64,000 nucleotides of DNA from contig WPIO01000021.1 in assembly GCA_009760855.2 (NCBI GenBank), positions 1,518,501 through 1,582,500 on the forward strand. The letters are read 5' to 3'. Below are positions 34,425-44,999 of this stretch, piece by piece; the stretch's first letter is position 1, and each line of letters opens with the position of its first letter. The stretch comes from Cristatella mucedo. Lineage: Eukaryota > Bryozoa > Phylactolaemata > Cristatellidae. Made by a program: the position numbers and the translations under genes. A model generated the notes under the pieces. That model was not told where the DNA came from. It saw nothing but the letters and a program-made list of their open reading frames with translations, and did not search any database.

Positions 34425-35376
34425 GCTCCTTACCTGATGATCCTTGTGATGATCTAACCGGTCGCTTCTCTCGATTCTTTGTGCAAAAGATAGACAAGAT
34501 CAGGGAATCCATCCCTGCGATGACAACCTCTCCACTAGAATGCTGTTCCTCGGTTCCTGGCTGCACCTCAACGTCTGCATTTCAGCAGGTCACTAGTGAT
34601 CTAGTCCTAAAGTTCGTATCGCAATCAAAGAAGACAGCAAGTCCTCTGGACCCTATTCCCACTGTCCTCCTCCTACGTTGCATTGATCTGCTGCTGCCAT
34701 GCATAACTAACATCATTAATATGTCATTAGCCTCAGGTCATGTCCAAGCACCTTTCAAAAAAGCTGTAGTCAGGCCTCTTCTCAAGAAAGCTACACTAGA
34801 CCAAGAGAACTTGAGCAACTACCGCCCAGTCTCCCTTCTACCATTCCTATCAAAGACACTGGAACGGGTCGTGACAGACCAGCTGAACTCATATATCGAA
34901 ACCTCACACCTTGCTAGTAAGTTCCAGTCTGGCTTTAGAGCTAATCACTCCACAGAGTCAGCATTGCTTAGGGTATACAACGACCTACTTAGGAATGCAG
35001 ACATGGGTCGAGTGTCTCTGCTTGTTTTGCTCGATCTTTCGGCAGCTTTTGACACCATCGATCACAAAGTTCTTCTAGAGCGCCTCTCATCTCGCCCGGG
35101 CATCACTGGCACTGCTCTGCAGTGGTTCAGGTCCTATCTCAGTGGGAGACTCCAGAGTATTGACGTGAATGGACAAAGATCATCTGAAGTACCTCTGAAA
35201 TATAGGGTACCTCAGGGCTCCATGCTAGGTCCGGTTCTTTTCACGGTTTATACTCTGCCTCTTGCTGATGTGATTGCCAAGCACAATCTAGGCTTTCACT
35301 TCTATGCAGATGACACTCAGTTGTACCTTTGCTTTGATCCCTCCCAGCCTTCGAGCACCTCAAATTTTCTAAACTC
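34425..35376 (+). mobile_element. LINE-A RT, fused to LINE-B frame
   Basis: The open frame 34322-35455 (377 residues) starts in LINE-B (GYHFYADDKQLYV) and, at about residue 35, passes without a stop into LINE-A pre-RT sequence (DDLTGRFSRFFVQKIDKI) and a complete RT core: NYRPVSLLPFLSKTLERV, FQSGFRANHSTESALL, YRVPQGSMLGPVLF, FYADDTQLYL. Thus two catalytic YADD boxes lie in one frame. The frame ends in the LTR element that cuts LINE-A at 35376. It is a fusion by insertion, not a gene. Confidence 0.88.
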
Positions 35377-36090
35377 TGCGCATAGGATAGTTTATTATAC
35401 ATGGGCTTCGGGAGTTCGTGCAGTTAACTCCGTCGGTCCGGTACGCGCTGTGTAAAGCGCTGTCGCCGGCGCGTAACCACTACTAACAGGCCCACAATAA
35501 ACTGTTGCTTTCGGCACCCAGTTGTGGCCGCCTGTGTTTTAACCGCACTGCAGCACTGCATCACACAGTCCACCTGCAGAGTACGGGGGGAACGACTTTA
35601 TCTAGGCGGTTACATTTGGTGACCCTGCTTTTGATTCGAAACACTTGCAACCTTCTTGATCGGACGCGGGATGGCGTCGTTTAACGGTTCGGGGCTATTG
35701 AATACCTCCGGCCCAGCGTTCGACATTCTGCAGGCGAGCCTAAACGATCGCGCTTTTTTTGCTTCGATCAGTCGCGATTTGACTGAGCGTTTACGCGTGC
35801 TTGAGAAAGAGAACCTGCAGCTACGCGCGGCGGTGGCTTCGCGGGTCAGCCGTCCCAGCGCCAGCACACCAGCCGGGTCGGTAACTACGCCGCCGACCCG
35901 GCACCCCGCCAGCTTCACCGCACGGTGCTCCCACCGTACTTCATTTGCCGTCACAGTACGCGGTCGGTCCCTCACCGCTCCAGGAGGGCTACGCTGCGCC
36001 CACCGCTTTGCGACCAGCTGAAGGTTACGCCCCGTACCCCGTACGTTACGACGTGCCCAGCAGGAATCGCTCCGCCACACGCTGCTGATG
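35377..36090 (+). mobile_element. LTR retrotransposon 5' end: LTR, primer site and gag start
   Basis: The LTR part has an AATAAA at about 35500 and a C/G-rich U5-like segment. Then acatttggtgaccctgc at 35611-35627 fits a tRNA primer-binding site placed just after an LTR. A gag-like frame starts at ATG 35671 (MASFNGSGLLNTSGPAF) with a short coiled-coil-like stretch (SRDLTERLRVLEKENLQL). A frameshift near 35930 moves the Tyr/Pro-rich part (EGYAAPTALRPAEGYAP) to another frame. It stops at 36090 where LINE-B sequence begins; no protease or RT follows. Gypsy versus BEL class was not resolved. Confidence 0.6.
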
Positions 36091-36240
36091 CTTCGCAAGA
36101 CTCTGCTATGCTTCCCACTTTCTCTTTGTTACGTGAGACGAAGTCTGTTGGCTACCGAATGCGTACCGACAGGCGCCTAGGCTGTGCGTGCGCTATACAA
36201 AAATCCTGCGTAACACCCACATAGTCTTTGTGACTTTTTG
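36091..36240 (+). mobile_element. LINE-B 3' end fragment
   Basis: About 150 bp: ttcccactttctctttgtta, ggctaccgaatgcgtaccga and gcgtaacacccacatagtct, ending at ctttttgaagttactga. It defines the LINE-B 3' terminus in plus orientation. Severe 5' truncation. Confidence 0.8.
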
Positions 36241-36339
36241 AAGTTACTGAAAGAGATACATATTACAATTATAGATTGTACTAATCTTTCCTACTTAAGG
36301 CTAACTTGAGATTCTACGAAACTAAGGGATATCAGAGCT

Positions 36340-38520
36340 GCTCAATCTAAAAATGGTGCTGTCAACCATCAAGTATTTCCTTAATCGCTCCCAGGTGGTG
36401 TGACAAACTCCCACAACAAACCACAAGCCAATGCAATCCACTCTAATTAAACTAAGACCTATTACAATTATTGGCTGCTAGAAGCTTAAATCTCAAGTAA
36501 ATATGGTTGTGTAACCGTTTTATAATGTACCCACCTAATATCATGCCATCGCGCTTCCACATTTTTATGTCAATAGGCGGCTAAAACTGTGGCCGCTACC
36601 TCAATCCTTCGCAATGAACCAAAATCCATTTAATCCAGAGTAAATTCATCAGAAATTTGATGCATTAAGTACCAAATAGGATTGCATATGATGTAATTTC
36701 GTTTTATTTCATGCAAGTGTTATAATTCAATCCACAGAAGCCAACTGGTATTACCCGGGCCAATATTCAAAAACCACCTCAATCCTAGACAATCATCTGA
36801 AATGCACTGCAATCCGCCGCAAAACGAAAGAAGTCCCATTCGGGAAGCTCTTTTTTATTGCATTTGACAGTAAACTCGAAATAGAGTACTCAGAAAACCT
36901 CATAAGAATCAGAGTGGGCGTTCTCATGCAGTTCGCTGCCATTGACTACAACGGCTCGGATAAATAGTGCTATCCGCTTCAATCTACCATAAAAATTTGC
37001 TAAAAATGCTTCTATAAGATCCAATATGTATTGCTTATTAAAGCGAACTGCGTTTCGTTCGCACCCACTTAAACTCAAGCCATTGGGCACGTGCGATCTT
37101 TGAATGCACTTCCATCGCCTGAATGGCCTGAGAAAATACCGAAATTTACGCTAATACAGTTTGAATCATCCTTAGCATTTCACAGAAAAGCTCCCATGTA
37201 GAATCAGCTTAAAGTGAACCCACCAAATTATGTGCCTTTAGGCTCTCCCGTTCTCAGACAATGCACTGCGATCGACTGAAAAAAACCGCATGCTCCAATA
37301 CTGAAATCCACCAAAAAACAATCCTAAATTGATCTTTAGAAGCTTTTATTTGTGATTTCAAATTATTATAATCTACATGTATAGACTACGCATACAATAT
37401 CAATGCAATTGTCTCGGTCGTTCTTACGGGATGCACTGCAATGGAGTGCGATTGCACGTGCTCATTCAGCCGTTGGATACAAAATACTCACATGTAGGAT
37501 TCGCAATTCTCCAATTTTGAAAACATTCCAGCGCACTTTGTTTAAAAGTTAACGACACGATTTTGACCTATCTAGTGCTTAAAATTGCGAGCAAAGCTGT
37601 GCAATAGACAGAAATTTCTTATGCCAAAGCCGCAATCCAATACAAACCACCACAAATTGACAAAAAATCTGGTTTACCAAACTCCAATTATCATTTCTCA
37701 CAAAATGTCACTGTGTTTAAAGTGCATCCATATAATTTTACATGTTTTATACGTACGAAATTGAACAGTGCATTGCAATCGATTGCAATAGTTCGGCCTA
37801 ATGCTGCAATCCACTAGCATTGCACGATCCGTCGCAAATCGACAGGAGACTGGCAGTGCAAAGCCTCCGTTTTGCTGGCGTATTAAAGCACGCTGGGTTT
37901 AAAGCATGAACGCATATTTTCAGCTGATTGTGCATGCATAATCTCGGGCGATGCAACGCAATCAGCAGCAATGGCCGGCACGAAACCACAAACTATAATT
38001 AACTATCGAAAATAGAAATTTTGGTTTCGAAGCTCCAATTTCGATGTTTCCTGCTGTACACTCGACCCACGGTGCTACCGAGCGATTCCAGTGTGAACTC
38101 TAGTTCTCGGACACTGTATGGCAATCAACTTCAATCGCTAGCCCAGTACCACAATTTACTACCAAGTTCGACAATATTTCAAGGAATAGAATTCACGAAG
38201 CTTCACTCGGAATAGCATATTTCAGAGGGCTCCGTTTATAGAGCAATCACACCATTTCCAGACCTGTATCACCTTTTTGCTTCAATAATGCACAGCAACC
38301 AACTGCAGGGCCATGCAAGCACCGCTATTCACTCTTATCTGCTGCAAAATTCCCCAAAAATCCGCTAGGTGCAGCTAAAAACTTGATTGATATTGCAATA
38401 CACTGCGATTTAAATAAGCTCATTTGTTTGCCATATACTGCAATAGACTACAAATAGCCCGGCCCAATGCCGTAATACACTCTGTTTCACCGCAAAAAGG
38501 CGAGAATTTACGTTCGCAAC
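36340..38520 (+). repeat. Degenerate ~170-bp satellite, plus orientation
   Basis: A CAATC-rich core (like tgcaatcgactgcaatagcccgg) recurs at about 36432, 36598, 36778, 36940, 37104, 37258, 37430, 37594, 37766, 37948, 38112, 38285 and 38430: spacing 145-182, mean near 167. Between cores, weaker shared parts such as gctccaattt recur. About 13 diverged monomers. It has no coding potential. Confidence 0.75.
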
Positions 38521-38631
38521 GTTCGATTGCCTATAATAATAAGTTGTGTTCACAGTTTCCGACAAAACTAAAAAATTTTAACAAGTGCATTGTCGCGGAA
38601 ACTGGCAGCAAAGCCTGGGCCTTCTTCGATT
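38521..38631. other. Spacer before LINE-A
   Basis: About 110 bp joining the satellite to the LINE-A tail; AT-rich, unassigned. Confidence 0.3.
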
Positions 38632-39323
38632 ATAATAATAATAATAATGCACATGATAAAGCGCCCTCAGAGAACTCAATCTCTTTCTAGGCGCTTTACA
38701 TTTGCTGGAAAGGTAAACATGATTGAATGGTAAGTAATATTATGCTTGATAAACAACATGAATAACATGGTTAGGGGTGAGATGCACAGGGTCAGTATGC
38801 AAATGTGGTTAGTTGCAGCATGCACAGCGTCAGCACGCTTATCATACGAAGGACGAATCAAAGAGACCTACTAAATGTTGTCCTAAATAGGTGTGCTTTA
38901 AGTTCTATTTATATGTGGTCTAGTGAGAGAATGCTGTGTCGCAAGTCGGGAGTGATTTCCACGCCTTGGGAGCCTACGAACTAAATGCACGGTCTCCAGA
39001 GGATTTGAGGTTTGTACGAGGGATTGGTAAACTGTTGGATTCCGAAAAGCGGATGGAGCGATGCTTGACCTGGTGGGGAGTATATCTGAGAGATAGGCTG
39101 TGTAGCCAAGAAATGAAGTGACCTAAAAGTGAGCGACAAAAACCTTGAAGTCGATTCGTTGCTTGACTTGGAGCCACGGTAATTCGGCAAGAAGTGGTGT
39201 GATGTGGCAACTTCGACGCTCACGACAGATAAGCCTAGCTGCGGAGTTTTGCACCAGCTTTAATCGCCTGGTTGCACATGCCGGTAGGCCAGCAAGCAGT
39301 GAGTTATAGAAGTCAAGACTTCT
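38632..39323 (-). mobile_element. LINE-A 3' half
   Basis: AAT tail at 38632-38650, conserved stem at 38660-38705, then the C-terminal coding region in broken frames (38974-39223). It stops at 39323 at a small palindrome agaagtcaagacttct, the same LINE position where the copy at 16500 is broken. Confidence 0.85.
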
Positions 39324-39649
39324 GGCTTGCTCCTGCTGAAATGAAATTCATCAAAAAGGAAGACATCGCATGAGTCCGGAAAAGCAGCAAGGTAGACATC
39401 GCATGAGTCTAGCAAAGCAACCAACCAAAGAATTTTCTTTTCTGTAAATTGAAGAGGATGTCATAAAATTTCTCATGGGATTAACGCATCTCGAAGTACT
39501 ACATAATGATCCACTGCCGCTTGTCTGCGATGGTACCGACCAGCAGAATATTGCCTTAAAGTTGGAGCAAAGCAGGATTGGCAGAACCGTGCAACCACTC
39601 GGTTTTACTGCATTCACCTGGTCTTTAAAAGAAGAATGTCAAACAAATA
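39324..39649. other. Unique DNA with open frame
   Basis: A 91-residue plus frame at 39475-39750 (VLHNDPLPLVCDGTDQQN near its start) and an overlapping minus frame; no domain recognised. A 20-bp duplication, agacatcgcatgagtc, is seen at 39360 and 39394. Confidence 0.3.
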
Positions 39650-40290
39650 CTGAGAAGATTTTTCGAACAATCGAATACTTTTTCGCGGTACCTTTCATAG
39701 GAAAACATGTTGTAAATGAAGTCAGCAGTTTCAACAATTTCTACGTATAAAAACCTTACAAAAATGTTAAGGCAAGTTGGCATCTGAGCCAGGATTGTCA
39801 CCAGGACAAATTCTCCTTTGCCATCCTCCTGGTTCCTCCACTGAATCAAATCTTGTCTGACCCGAAAGTAACCCGGAAGCAACATATGTCCACAGAAAAA
39901 CATCTACCGACCTCAACGTCATATACGGCTTTTGTCTCAACCCATTGATCCTTGGTACATTTAGGTAGGTGTTTGCAGCTTGTAAGGTACGGGCTTGTGA
40001 CATTTAGACGGCTTCATTAATAGTTTAGCTTCGTGCCTTGTAAATTCTGCTAAATCGGCCAATACACAATCGATCGGCGTGTATTCAAATCTGCGTCCAC
40101 CTCTACTTCTGAATTATACATTAGTTCATCTCTGATTTTGGTTGAATAAATTTGCTATGCGTGTCATCAAACGCCATTGATATTTATATTCTACAATCAT
40201 AGACATGTATAGCAAGAGTTATCCGAACAAAATCATAAATGAATAGCAAATGCAGCGATTTAATAACAGAGCTGAACTAACAATTGAAAT
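39650..40290. repeat. Dispersed repeat R2, copy 1
   Basis: Diverged match to 62455-63030 on the same strand. Shared landmarks in order: cgaat...gggtacctttca, acccgaaagtaa, ccttggtaca, gtttgcagct, tgtgac.ttta, gtgccttataaattc-like, and tagagctgaact. Class unknown; no long open frame and no tRNA boxes. Confidence 0.65.
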
Positions 40291-40344
40291 CTCGTGTTAA
40301 TCCGTCAAGTTTTGGCCAAATGGTTTAATGATTCAAGAGGATTT

Positions 40345-40445
40345 CGGCTCTGGTTTTGCTTAGTGGTAAAGATGATGCCTCGAACCAATGTCAAGATGAA
40401 GGTATTTGATTACCGAGGTCGTAGGCTTCTCCACATGGCATACGT
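40345..40445 (+). mobile_element. SINE-1-like head, degraded
   Basis: Reads ctggttttgcttagtggtaaag, then gaaggtatttgattaccgaggtcgtaggct, matching the order of SINE-1 at 51664-51804 read on its sense strand. No tail. Confidence 0.4.
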
Positions 40446-40479
40446 GAAGCACCTGAATAGGCACTAGGCTCTCTTATGA

Positions 40480-40780
40480 TATATTCAAAAGAATTATTTG
40501 AATGATTGTGGTGTTTACCTGGGCTATTGCATAATATTGCAATGCACTGCACAAGAACGCCCATCCCAATTGTAGCGAAATGCTTTGAGTACTTTGTGCA
40601 GATAATGACGTGTAATACGCAATTCAACTTGAGCTCATTGCGTGCGGTTTCTGTTCGCTTTGCTGAGACATGTTTCGGAATCTTGGTAAATTGCTGTATT
40701 GGCCTGAGCCATTACAATGGATTGCTGTGCATTGCGCGAGACTATACGTACACAATGTGGTGAAGTAATACGGGTTTACT
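40480..40780 (-). repeat. ~170-bp satellite, reverse orientation, small block
   Basis: Reverse-complement cores at about 40517 (cctgggctattgcataatattgcaatgcactgc) and 40696 (ggcctgagccattacaatgg), 179 bp apart. Same family as 36340-38520, opposite strand. Confidence 0.65.
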
Positions 40781-40847
40781 TTAAATACTGTTTAAACGCT
40801 GTAATTCTCAATCTAAACTGAAGCTTCACAGAGCCAATTTATGATTA

Positions 40848-41580
40848 ATTTGTACCCAGGCTAGGTTCGGTTGGCTGGGACTAGACGGCTGTAATTTGGT
40901 AAGGGTCACCAGCTAGGCCGGGTCTGACCTGTGAGCAGGCCGGATGTGCACTGACGATAGGTCACGGGGCTCTTAGGGAACGGAAGTTGGCCGAGTAAGT
41001 CGTGGTGCTGGAGGCTCCCGGTCCCGCCGAACTATGCACCTGGATGGGCGCAGGCGTGCTCCGGCGATGCGGCCACGCACGCACGGCAACGAGTGCCCAA
41101 TGCCCAAGCGGAGATGGATAGCACGTTCGTTGTTGTGACGTATATTCCGCGTTCCCCATGTATCGTGTTCGTGGGCCCCCCATGAGTTGGCATCTGTCGG
41201 AGGAAGCTCTCGACTGTGGTAGACCTCAACTCCGACTAGCCAAGCAGTTACTCAGCGAGCCGGATCTTGGACGGCGAACGCTTGAACTATTGAAACGCTT
41301 GTACTGCTGGAACGGAGTCTATGCAACATCGGGACTGCAGAAGCCGCCTAACTAACCGACACGTTTGTTCGTGCTTGCGGCATCATCTCACGCCCCGATA
41401 GTTTACTGTGTGTAAGATCCTCTGTAGACTTGTTTGGTTCCCCTGTTGTTGGCGAATGCGATATCATAAAGAGGTTTAACCTGACGGCCGCTCGTCTTAC
41501 CCTAGCTCAGCGGCACGGTGAGCGGTGGCGTGGCCTTAGCATGGCGAGGTTTGGCAGGAAATGGCATCTGACCCCTGGAT
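40848..41580 (+). repeat. Dispersed repeat R1, copy 1
   Basis: Matches 51881-52545 in the same orientation: starts tgtacccaggctaggttcgg, then gatgcggccacgc, gttggc.aatgcg, ataaagaggtt, cagc...gtggc, ending near ggcatctgacccc. About 0.7 kb, GC-rich, starts with TG, which would suit an LTR but does not prove it. Inserted between two reverse-orientation satellite blocks. Confidence 0.6.
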
Positions 41581-42610
41581 TTTGGCTACAAATTTGCTGT
41601 GGATTTCAGATTATTGCTGCAATGGCACGAGCCATCACATTCGATTGCAAAACAGTATCCGAGAAAGGTCGTTCCAAATGGCATTTCAGACTTTGCACTC
41701 TAAATAGAGCAATCAGCAACAAGAAATCTAAATTGGGGCTTCGCCCAGCCACTTTAAGTAGATTTGCCACTGATCATAATGGATTAGGGTGTTTGCCAGA
41801 GCCATTGTCGTCTATCACCGTGCATTACCCGAGATTGTGAGAGCACAAAGGGTTTTAATTATGCTGTTGCACATTACGCTAAGTGGACTGTAATATGAAT
41901 TCACGATTAGAGCACTGAGAACCCTAGTTCTGGTAATATTGTCACTGATTGTCATGGATTGCAATATTGGCCGGGGTCACTGCTGTCAGTTGCAGAGCAT
42001 TGCATGAAAATGGCTGAAGCAATGGTAATGAAATTGTGTGAGTTCAATATAAACGTAGATAAATGAGAGCTTCTTGTATACGATTTGTAGTCGTTTTGTG
42101 GTGGATTGCAACGGATTGCTGTGGATTTCGGCAATGGACTGGGCCGTTGCTCTAGATTGCAGAGCATTATCTAAGAGCGCATGAGGCTAAAAGGCACACA
42201 ATTTTGTGGGTGCTCTGTATTTAAGTCCAATATTATACGCACGCACTCTAAATTGGAGCTCGGAGTTGACGATTTTAGGTTGATTTGGAATGGATTAGAA
42301 TGAATTGTGGTATTTTTCCAGGTCATTCAGCGATTGAGTACTTAGCGAGAGATTGCATATGCTCAATGGCTTGAATTTAAATGAGTGCGAAATAAATGCA
42401 GTTCGCTTTAATATGCCATGAAATTGAAACTTGGCGAAACCATTTTTTGAGCATTTTATGGAGGATCGAAGTAGATTGCGGTATTTATTTTCCCGGGCCG
42501 ATACAGTCAGTTGCTGAATATTGTATGAGAATGCGTGTGCAGATTCTTCCGACATTTGTTGAGGTTTTCAGCGTTTACTGTCATGTGCAATCAAAAAGGG
42601 AAATTGATGC
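41581..42610 (-). repeat. ~170-bp satellite, reverse orientation, main block
   Basis: Reverse-complement cores at about 41610, 41795, 41963, 42130, 42310 and 42488 (spacing 167-185). Best core: gcaatattggccggggtcactgctgtcagttgcagagcattgca. It extends the 40480-40780 block beyond the R1 insertion. Confidence 0.72.
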
Positions 42611-42694
42611 ATAAGATTTGAATATGCAAATTATCAGTGCACATACGCACACAACGAACCGTTTGCAAATTACCAGCAAATGTTATTAGCAAAA

Positions 42695-43045
42695 ATTGTG
42701 CTATTAGCTTCTTTTTAAATGCCGTCAAGTTCACTTCGCCTTGACGTCTGTAGTGAGTGAGTTTCAGGTTTTGGGAGCATACGAACAAAAGACAATTTAC
42801 AAAAGATATAAGGATGCTTCGATGCACAGCTGAAAGATGTAAAAAAAGAAGAGCGGGTGGTACGATGACTAGTCTGATTTGTGAAGGTGTGGGAAAAAAG
42901 ACCGTTCGTGTACTTCCTACGCTCCCAAAACCAGGAAATCACTCCCGACTGACGTTAGGACATCCCCTGACTTGGCGACATTTAAAAAGAAGCTATTGGT
43001 GCATCTTTTTTCACCCGGGACTTGCTCAGCCCTTGTGAATAGTCT
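42695..43045. mobile_element. Inverted pair of LINE-A fragments
   Basis: A minus-strand fragment at 42710-42790 (cttctttttaaatg... ttttgggagcatacgaac) faces a plus-strand fragment at 42910-43000 (cctacgctcccaaaaccagg... catttaaaaagaagc). The two arms are of about 85 bp, imperfect, with a 110-bp loop, so the stretch can form a hairpin. Neither has a 3' tail. Confidence 0.6.
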
Positions 43046-43426
43046 TTAAGTGGTTCTGTATGTTGACTCACTGCACGTTATCGCTAACCATATTAAAATG
43101 CTTAATTTACAGCATACTTTAAGTTCTAAAACGAGATGAAGTTATCTATTGGCGAAATACAACTGTATTCTTAATGTTATCTTTATTTTGACTTTGAGTT
43201 TAATATATCATTGACGAGTACCGTACATATAAGAAATTAATGAATTGACGATATCGTACGAATTATTACATGAGGAAAATTAAGGTTCAAGAAGTCAACA
43301 GAAAGTTAAAAGCTTGCTGATGCGACACCCCTATTTATGGAACTGTTGAACAGACTCAGTAGTTATGAATTACCCTCTTTCGAAGTGGATAATGAAGGAT
43401 AACGTGCCGCATGACTTGAACCTTTA
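43046..43426. other. AT-rich unique DNA
   Basis: No gene or recognised repeat. Confidence 0.4.
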
Positions 43427-43596
43427 GTGAGCCGTGATGGCACACTAGGTAAAGTGGTTGCTTTTCACGCCCTCGGTCACGAGGCTGTGGGTTCGAATCC
43501 GGTGGTGGAAGATCCTTTATTGCTGCTGCAATCGGTGGTGATGGCTGTAACGGCTGTTCTGTCGCTATACAAAAGAGGCTGTTAAATCAGCTAGTA
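43427..43596 (+). mobile_element. SINE-2, tRNA-derived
   Basis: tRNA-like head with TGGCACACTAGG (A-box region) and a perfect B box GGTTCGAATCC at about 43491-43501. Body: gatcctttattgctgctgcaa, cggtggtgatggctgtaacgg, cgctatacaaaagaggctg, ending at cagctag. Other copies at 53148-53308 and 60798-60964. It is not a functional tRNA gene: no acceptor-stem pairing was seen after the B box. Confidence 0.72.
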
Positions 43597-44165
43597 ATTT
43601 AAAAATAATAACTTCACGCATTGAATGGAGTCGAATAAGGTTTCTTAGTTCAATTTACAAAATGCGTGGGCATAATACGGAAACCAAACCATGTGAATGT
43701 GTGTGCATGTGCATATGAGTAGGATAAGAGAAAGAAGAGGTTTAGAGTGGTAAAATTTGGTGAGCGAAGGTTTTGGCTTGGCACTGAAAAAATGTCAGTG
43801 TTATTAATCCGGTTTGTTAAGATAGGGATTTAAATACATGCTGCAGTTGAATCTTGCTAATTCATTAATGTAAGGCCTAGCCCTGCTCATTGCACGATGG
43901 TGATCGTGAGAAGTGGAAACCGGCCGCGGAGATATCTGAGGTTAGCAATGTCTCTGTTGGAACAATATTGCAGCTTTCAAATGAAAACTGCAGCAACCTA
44001 TTAGTTACATCCAACCTCTGTATAACTCAAAAATTGAAAATGTAAACTCGAAATTAGCATTGTCAGCATCTTTCCGCTGCCTGTGAGCAGAATGCCATTG
44101 AGTGCCGCGCTCCAAAATGACCTTTCCCTCGTTGACCGCACCAACTCTAGTCAGGTATTCAGCTA
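43597..44165. other. Unique DNA
   Basis: About 570 bp; no gene. Contains a TG-rich stretch near 43690. Confidence 0.4.
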
Positions 44166-44169
44166 CGTC

Positions 44170-44740
44170 GTTGCCGTAATTTGGGCTTTTTTTTAGATGA
44201 GCAAAGAACAGTCACGTTAGTTAATCCATACATTTACGACAACCCCTCTGTACTTTTGTAACTCGATCCCAGCAGCTCTTTCTGTGCCTGCAATAAGACA
44301 CATAAAGTCAATGCACAGGTCAGCAGCTTGTCGTTTGAACATTGTGAACGTCAAAACAGTCACTTCCAACTACGTCTCCGTGACCTTCGCTGGCTGTCCC
44401 ATCACTTGTATCACCCGCTAGCTACTCATGGCCATTTCATTGTGACAATTAAATGGCATCCAAGCCTTCGACGAACCTGCATTCAGTTTGTACGCACTTA
44501 AAAAGTTAGAGCTCTCTGGCTATCAGCGTCTTGAAATTCTCCGACCTATCGACCAGTGTAGAGCTATAAAGGAATGCTAGAAAGCCATATATTCCTTGGC
44601 TTCGTCCGTGCAGAGCATCCTGTATATGGTCATGCAAGCTCTAATTGCTGATCTTACAGCTACACGGTAACCATATTATAAGCTGAGATGCTTCCATGTG
44701 TGCAGCCTATGTGCATTTTCTGGAAAGTGAGTTTGCTCTC
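44170..44740 (+). mobile_element. Degraded LINE-A fragment
   Basis: Diverged but ordered matches: tttgggcttttttttagatga, then ttagttaatccatacatt, gcttgtcgtttgaacattgtgaacgtc, and ctccgtgaccttcgctggct. The 3' stem may be present as tctctctctaagcgctgcac near 44735-44760. No open frame. Confidence 0.5.
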
Positions 44741-44999
44741 TCTCTCTAAGCGCTGCACAGACGTATTATTGCAGCTGCTGTGGGCCATTTTATTTTTCAT
44801 TTGGAGTCTGCTGCAGCATTAAAGCATTGCCGTCAGCAGCTAAAGGTCTGCCTGAAATGGCCCTGACAATGGCGCCTACTTAGGAGCTAAGGAGCCTGAA
44901 ACCCGTAACCCCAAACTTCGGAGGCTCAGGTTACAGTAGCATCTCAGCAAGCCACATCTGCGATTGAGCGTGACGTCCCTTGACTGCCGATCGTGCGAG
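44741..44999. other. Unique DNA
   Basis: Spacer before the CpG-rich block; no gene. Confidence 0.35.

Noticed and set aside
34322-35455. Intact 377-residue host gene
   Set aside because: It is a chimera of LINE-B, LINE-A and LTR-element sequence.
36340-42610. CRISPR-like array from regularly spaced cores
   Set aside because: The whole ~170-bp monomer is related, not only a short repeat with unique spacers; the genome is eukaryotic. It is a satellite.
43427-43510. tRNA gene
   Set aside because: Has a good B box, but it is followed by a repeat body shared with 53148 and 60798, and no acceptor-stem pairing was seen. It is a SINE.
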